Of a stretch of DNA of 19,819 nucleotides, positions 16,945 through 19,819 are shown piece after piece. The stretch comes from Ruminococcus flavefaciens. Lineage in GTDB: Bacteria > Bacillota > Clostridia > Oscillospirales > Ruminococcaceae. The DNA lies in NCBI GenBank assembly GCA_902796705.1, contig CADBQF010000143.1:1-19819 (forward strand), in the 5' to 3' direction. The stretch's first letter is position 1; each line of letters opens with the position of its first letter. The notes below the pieces were generated by a model. The model did no database searches, was not told where the DNA came from, and saw only the letters and a program-made list of their open reading frames with translations. The translations under genes and the position numbers were made by a program.

Positions 16945-18154
16945 TTGCCTTACCTCCGAGATTAATGTAGTCTTTAAAGAAATCAGGATACGACTTTTCA
17001 GCAGCTTCTGCACCCTTTATGATGACCTCTCCGCTGACTGCCGAAGCAGCGACAGCAGCAGCCATAACGATGCGGTGATCTCCGAAGCTGTTGACTGTAC
17101 CGCCTTTCATATCCCTGACAGGTCTGATGATAAGTCCGTCATCGGTGACAGTAACGTCTCCACCGATAGAATTTATCAATGCTGCCGTTGTTTCAAGGCG
17201 GTCGCTCTCTTTTATGCGAAGTCTTGCTGCGTTGTATATGACCGACTCGCCGTCACCGAAAGCTCCGAGGACAGCAAGTATCGGTACAAGATCGGGTATA
17301 TCGGAGCAGTCTTCCCTGAAGTGTCCGATATTTCCATTATAGCACGTTTTTTCGATTATATCAAGTATTTTTTTATCGCCCTGGACGCTGTCCTCACGCA
17401 GTCCGCAGATCTCTGTCCGGGACCCGAGTGCATTGGCAACGCAGAAAAATGCAGCCTGTGAATAATCGCCCTCGATATGCTCATCATGCGGAACATACTT
17501 CTGACCGCCCTTTATGTGGAATCCTTCCGGTGTCTCACTGACAGTTATGCCATATGAAGAAAGGATATCGATCGTTATATCCACATACGGACGTGATTCC
17601 AGATGCGATGTGAGTATTATGTCAGAATCGCCTTCAAGCAGCGGAAGTGCGAACATCAGACCTGTTATGAACTGTGAAGAAACACTTCCCTCTATTTCAA
17701 ATCTTCCGCTCGTAAGTTTTCCTGACATAGTGAAAGGCATCGTATTGTGATAATCAAAAGTTATACCGTGTTTTCCGAGTTCACGTATATATATATCTAC
17801 AGGACGCTGCGGAAGTCTTCCGTGTCCTATGAATTCAGTCTTTACGCCGAGTGCGGCAGCAACCGGAATGATAAATCTGAGCGTAGAACCGCTCTCGCCG
17901 CAGTCTATCGAAGCTTCAGCCGGGATATCCTTTATACCGGAAACTTTCATGTTCGTGCCGCTCACAGCGACAGATGCACCGAGTGCCTCCATTGCAGAAG
18001 CTGTTGCGGTAATGTCTTTTGAACCGCTCACGCCGCTGAGTTCAGAGATTCCGTCTGCAAGTGCAGCACAGATGACCGCTCTGTGAGCACAGCTCTTGGA
18101 AGACGGTATATCGACTTTTCCGCTTAGTTTTGAGGGAAGAATGCGTATATCCAT
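16925..18154 (-). CDS. aroA: 3-phosphoshikimate 1-carboxyvinyltransferase (EPSP synthase)
   Basis: Joins phosphoenolpyruvate to shikimate-3-phosphate. The 409 residues contain the expected PSSKSCAHRA (17-26, K20 and R25), the PEP-site loop DCGESGSTLRF (84-94), GRLPQRP (112-118), SSQFITGLMFALP (159-171), RIKESDRL and the C-terminal GDHRIVMA. The PEP-site loop has Ser90, Thr91 and Phe94 where E. coli has Thr97, Ala98 and Pro101; this is, as I recall, a common Clostridia form, and I do not infer any inhibitor phenotype from it. GGAGGG lies 7 bases before ATG. It begins 3 bases after the aroB stop and overlaps aroC by 20 bases. Confidence 0.96.
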   Translation of the reverse strand: MDIRILPSKLSGKVDIPSSKSCAHRAVICAALADGISELSGVSGSKDITATASAMEALGASVAVSGTNMKVSGIKDIPAEASIDCGESGSTLRFIIPVAAALGVKTEFIGHGRLPQRPVDIYIRELGKHGITFDYHNTMPFTMSGKLTSGRFEIEGSVSSQFITGLMFALPLLEGDSDIILTSHLESRPYVDITIDILSSYGITVSETPEGFHIKGGQKYVPHDEHIEGDYSQAAFFCVANALGSRTEICGLREDSVQGDKKILDIIEKTCYNGNIGHFREDCSDIPDLVPILAVLGAFGDGESVIYNAARLRIKESDRLETTAALINSIGGDVTVTDDGLIIRPVRDMKGGTVNSFGDHRIVMAAAVAASAVSGEVIIKGAEAAEKSYPDFFKDYINLGGKANVIDLE

Positions 18155-18157
18155 TTC

Positions 18158-19198
18158 TCAGCCCTCCATAAGATGTGAAAATTCAGCAAAGGCGACCTTT
18201 CTGATCTCTGCCTTTCCGACGGACGGACATACGATATAGCTGATATTTCCAGTGGTGCGTTTTTTATCGTTCATGCAGAACGGAAGGAGTTCGCTCATAG
18301 GAGCTTCCGTACCTGTCGGCAGACCGTAAGCTTCCACGCATTTACGCAGCCTGCCTGAAAGCTCCGGTGCAAATTTATCAGTAATGATGCACATTCCGGC
18401 TGCGACTCCCATTCCATGAGTGTAATCGGTATAATTATGCCAGCCTTCGATAGCGTGGCCTATAGTATGTCCGAAGTTGAGTATCATTCGCTCGCCTGTA
18501 TCGAATTCATCATGCTCTACAACATCACGCTTGATATCGATGCAGGTATAGACAAGCTCGTCCATAACATCGTTGATATTTTTGAGGTCGTGTTCGGCAA
18601 TGATATCAAAAAGGCGGCTGTCACGTATCATGCCGTACTTTATAGCTTCTGCCATGCCGCAGGCAAGTTCATCATCGGGAAGCGTAGTGAGCGTATCGCT
18701 GTCGCAGATTACTATCTCAGGCTGCTTGAAAGCACCGACGAGATTCTTTCCGGCAGGGATATCAACAGCAGTTTTTCCGCCTACAGATGAATCTATCTGT
18801 GCAAGGAGCGTTGTGGGTATCTGCACGAATCTTATCCCACGCAGGAAAGATGCTGCTGCAAATCCGGTGATATCGCCTACTACTCCCCCTCCGAGTGCCA
18901 CGAGGATATCGCTCCTTGTGATGCTGTTCTTAGCTAAAAAATCAAATATCTCCGCAAGAGTCGAGAGGTCTTTCGAGCGTTCTCCGTGAGGGAAGACGAA
19001 AGTACATATCTCAAAACCGTTCGCTTCAAGTGAAGTACGGACTATATCAGCATACAGAGCCGAAACTGTATCATCAGTAATGATAGCTGCCTTGCATTTT
19101 CCTGTCACTTCAGCGATGTACTTTCCGCAGTCCTTTATGCTTCCACGTTCGATAAGAACGTCATACGGGCTGCTTGTATTAACTCTAATCTTCCTCAT
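18158..19198 (-). CDS. aroB: 3-dehydroquinate synthase
   Basis: NAD- and metal-dependent cyclisation of DAHP to dehydroquinate, early in the shikimate pathway. The 346 residues show the NAD-binding ALGGGVVGDITGFAAA (101-116), RGIRFVQIPTTLLAQIDSSV (120-139), GGKTAVDIPAGKNLVGAF (140-157), and metal ligands E184 (AEAIKYG), H244 (FGHTIGHAIE) and H261 (HGMGV). ATG at 19198 is used because GGAGG lies 5 bases upstream and homology starts there; an in-frame extension to 19402 covers the promoter and is not coding. First gene of aroB-aroA-aroC-DUF4364. aroD, aroE and a classic aroK are not in the window. Confidence 0.96.
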   Translation of the reverse strand: MRKIRVNTSSPYDVLIERGSIKDCGKYIAEVTGKCKAAIITDDTVSALYADIVRTSLEANGFEICTFVFPHGERSKDLSTLAEIFDFLAKNSITRSDILVALGGGVVGDITGFAAASFLRGIRFVQIPTTLLAQIDSSVGGKTAVDIPAGKNLVGAFKQPEIVICDSDTLTTLPDDELACGMAEAIKYGMIRDSRLFDIIAEHDLKNINDVMDELVYTCIDIKRDVVEHDEFDTGERMILNFGHTIGHAIEGWHNYTDYTHGMGVAAGMCIITDKFAPELSGRLRKCVEAYGLPTGTEAPMSELLPFCMNDKKRTTGNISYIVCPSVGKAEIRKVAFAEFSHLMEG

Positions 19199-19264
19199 AT
19201 TGACCTCCGGATCACAGACCGCATTATCACAGCGGCCTTTTAAAGTGCTGTATCGTTCACTGAT

Positions 19265-19293
19265 ATTATACCATATGTCAAGAATGTTGTCAA
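19265..19293 (-). promoter_or_regulatory. Sigma-A promoter of the aro operon
   Basis: TTGACA (19293-19288), a 17-base spacer and TATAAT (19270-19265) on the minus strand, with TGG before the -10 (extended). A second TTGACA (19281-19276) lies inside the spacer. Start near 19258; the leader of about 60 bases holds a weak CCGC/GCGG stem but no recognisable riboswitch or T-box. Confidence 0.88.
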
Positions 19294-19353
19294 TATTATA
19301 GTTTGTATTTACCATGAAACATATTAATATATTATTAATACTCACCTTATCTA

Positions 19354-19382
19354 TTGAAATTTCTTTCGGAATGTTGTATAAT
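19354..19382 (+). promoter_or_regulatory. Sigma-A promoter of the repeat-protein gene
   Basis: TTGAAA (19354-19359), a 17-base spacer and TATAAT (19377-19382). Start near 19389; AAGGGGTG at 19403-19410 is the ribosome site. It is divergent from the aro promoter, with 60 bp between the two -35 boxes. Confidence 0.75.
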
Positions 19383-19415
19383 AATATAAAGTTATGATTC
19401 ATAAGGGGTGATTAT

Positions 19416-19819
19416 ATGATCTATAACAACGGTTTCGGAGGAATGGGCGGTGCAGGCGGAAGAGGCCTTGGCTCTTTTGGCAGCAATCCTCTTGGCGTAC
19501 CGATGAATGTAGGCGGATATTACGACAGCGGTTCGCTCGCAGGCGGATTCGGTTCGATGAATATGCAGAATATAGGCACTTTCCTTGTGCTTGAACAGCT
19601 CATGGAGCAGAGCAATCACAATAACACGAACCGTTACAATAACCAGAATAACGGTTACAATAACAACTACCCGAACAATGGTTATAACAACAATAACGGC
19701 TATAATAACCAGAACAACGGTTACAGCAACAATAACGGTTACAGCAACAATAACGGCTACAACAATCAGAACAACGGTTACAGCAACAATAACGGCTACA
19801 ACAATCAGAACAACGGTTA
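19416..19819 (+). CDS. Gly-rich, Asn/Tyr/Gly-repeat low-complexity protein (partial)
   Basis: Open frame of 134 codons to the window edge, read from ATG at 19416 with AAGGGGTG 5 bases upstream and a good promoter. Residues 1-50 are Gly-rich (MIYNNGFGGMGGAGGRGLGS start). A short helix-prone stretch NIGTFLVLEQLMEQ (52-65) follows, and from about 69 the protein is built almost wholly of Asn, Gly, Tyr, Gln and Ser in NNNGY and YNNQNNGYS units. There is no signal peptide. The composition is that of prion-like or phase-separating proteins and of some spore-coat proteins; I do not recognise a family and give no function. The frame is supported by strict codon-unit repeats with third-base variation (ggt/ggc, tat/tac). 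The C-terminus is outside. Confidence 0.8.
   Translation, partial: MIYNNGFGGMGGAGGRGLGSFGSNPLGVPMNVGGYYDSGSLAGGFGSMNMQNIGTFLVLEQLMEQSNHNNTNRYNNQNNGYNNNYPNNGYNNNNGYNNQNNGYSNNNGYSNNNGYNNQNNGYSNNNGYNNQNNG
19629..19819 (+). repeat. Coding tandem repeat, 39-bp higher-order unit
   Basis: From codon 72 on, 15-base NNNGY-type units are arranged into a 39-bp (13-residue) unit, NNGYSNNNGYNNQ. The unit at 19731-19769 differs from that at 19770-19808 by one base, and a third begins at 19809 and leaves the window. Earlier units (19629-19730) are more diverged, so the array appears to expand toward the 3' end. Confidence 0.85.

Noticed and set aside
19199..19402. N-terminal extension of aroB by 68 residues
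   Set aside because: The extension covers a perfect promoter, has no family similarity, and is AT-rich; the ATG at 19198 has its own GGAGG.
19392..19619. Minus-strand open frame of 75 codons opposite the repeat-protein gene
   Set aside because: The plus-strand frame has a promoter, a ribosome site and codon-phased repeats with third-base variation; the minus frame is its shadow.
19731..19819. 39-bp repeats as a possible CRISPR array
   Set aside because: The repeats are directly adjacent with no spacers, are in frame within a gene, and encode NNGYSNNNGYNNQ.

Overview
The window reads as a chromosomal stretch of a low-to-mid GC, spore-former-related Firmicute of class Clostridia, most likely an Oscillospiraceae/Ruminococcus-type organism. 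This is an inference from gene content: a Na+-type V-ATPase operon in Enterococcus ntp order, a hisS-aspS pair, a Clostridia-specific DUF4364 gene, the sporulation protein YunB, and strong consensus sigma-A promoters with AT-rich spacers. There are no rRNA or tRNA genes, no insertion sequences and no CRISPR array.

Layout. 1-5380 (minus): V-type ATPase operon, transcribed in the order peripheral-stalk coiled coil, I, K, E, C, F, A, with A cut by the window edge inside its P-loop. It starts from a perfect TTGACA-17-TATAAT promoter bracketed by two near-identical dyads. 5487-5629: a second perfect promoter and an intrinsic terminator that together would make an RNA of about 55 nt. 5630-8747 (minus): hisS-aspS, overlapping by 8 bp. 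8880-10073 (minus): MinD-like ATPase followed by a methylglyoxal-synthase homologue that lacks key catalytic residues. 10246-10752 (minus): shikimate-kinase-like protein with a TTG start. 10916-11884 (plus): YhcC/YtqA-type radical SAM protein, overlapping the convergent anti-sigma-like gene by 52 bp. 11833-13675 (minus): ECF-like sigma factor and a membrane-bound anti-sigma-like partner. 13823-15254 (plus): a cysteine-rich Clostridia protein and yunB. 15251-19198 (minus): aroB-aroA-aroC-DUF4364 operon. 19416-end (plus): a Gly-rich then Asn/Tyr/Gly-repeat protein, cut by the window edge.

How it fits together. The V-ATPase K subunit carries the Na+-binding residues of the Enterococcus enzyme, so the complex probably couples ATP and a sodium gradient. 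AroB, AroA and AroC cover dehydroquinate synthesis and the last two steps to chorismate; the kinase-like gene nearby may not be the true shikimate kinase. No defence island or other obvious new multi-gene system is visible. The points most worth a second look are the prion-like repeat protein, the catalytically altered MgsA next to a MinD without a membrane-targeting tail, the paired operators around the V-ATPase promoter, and the possible small RNA upstream of it.
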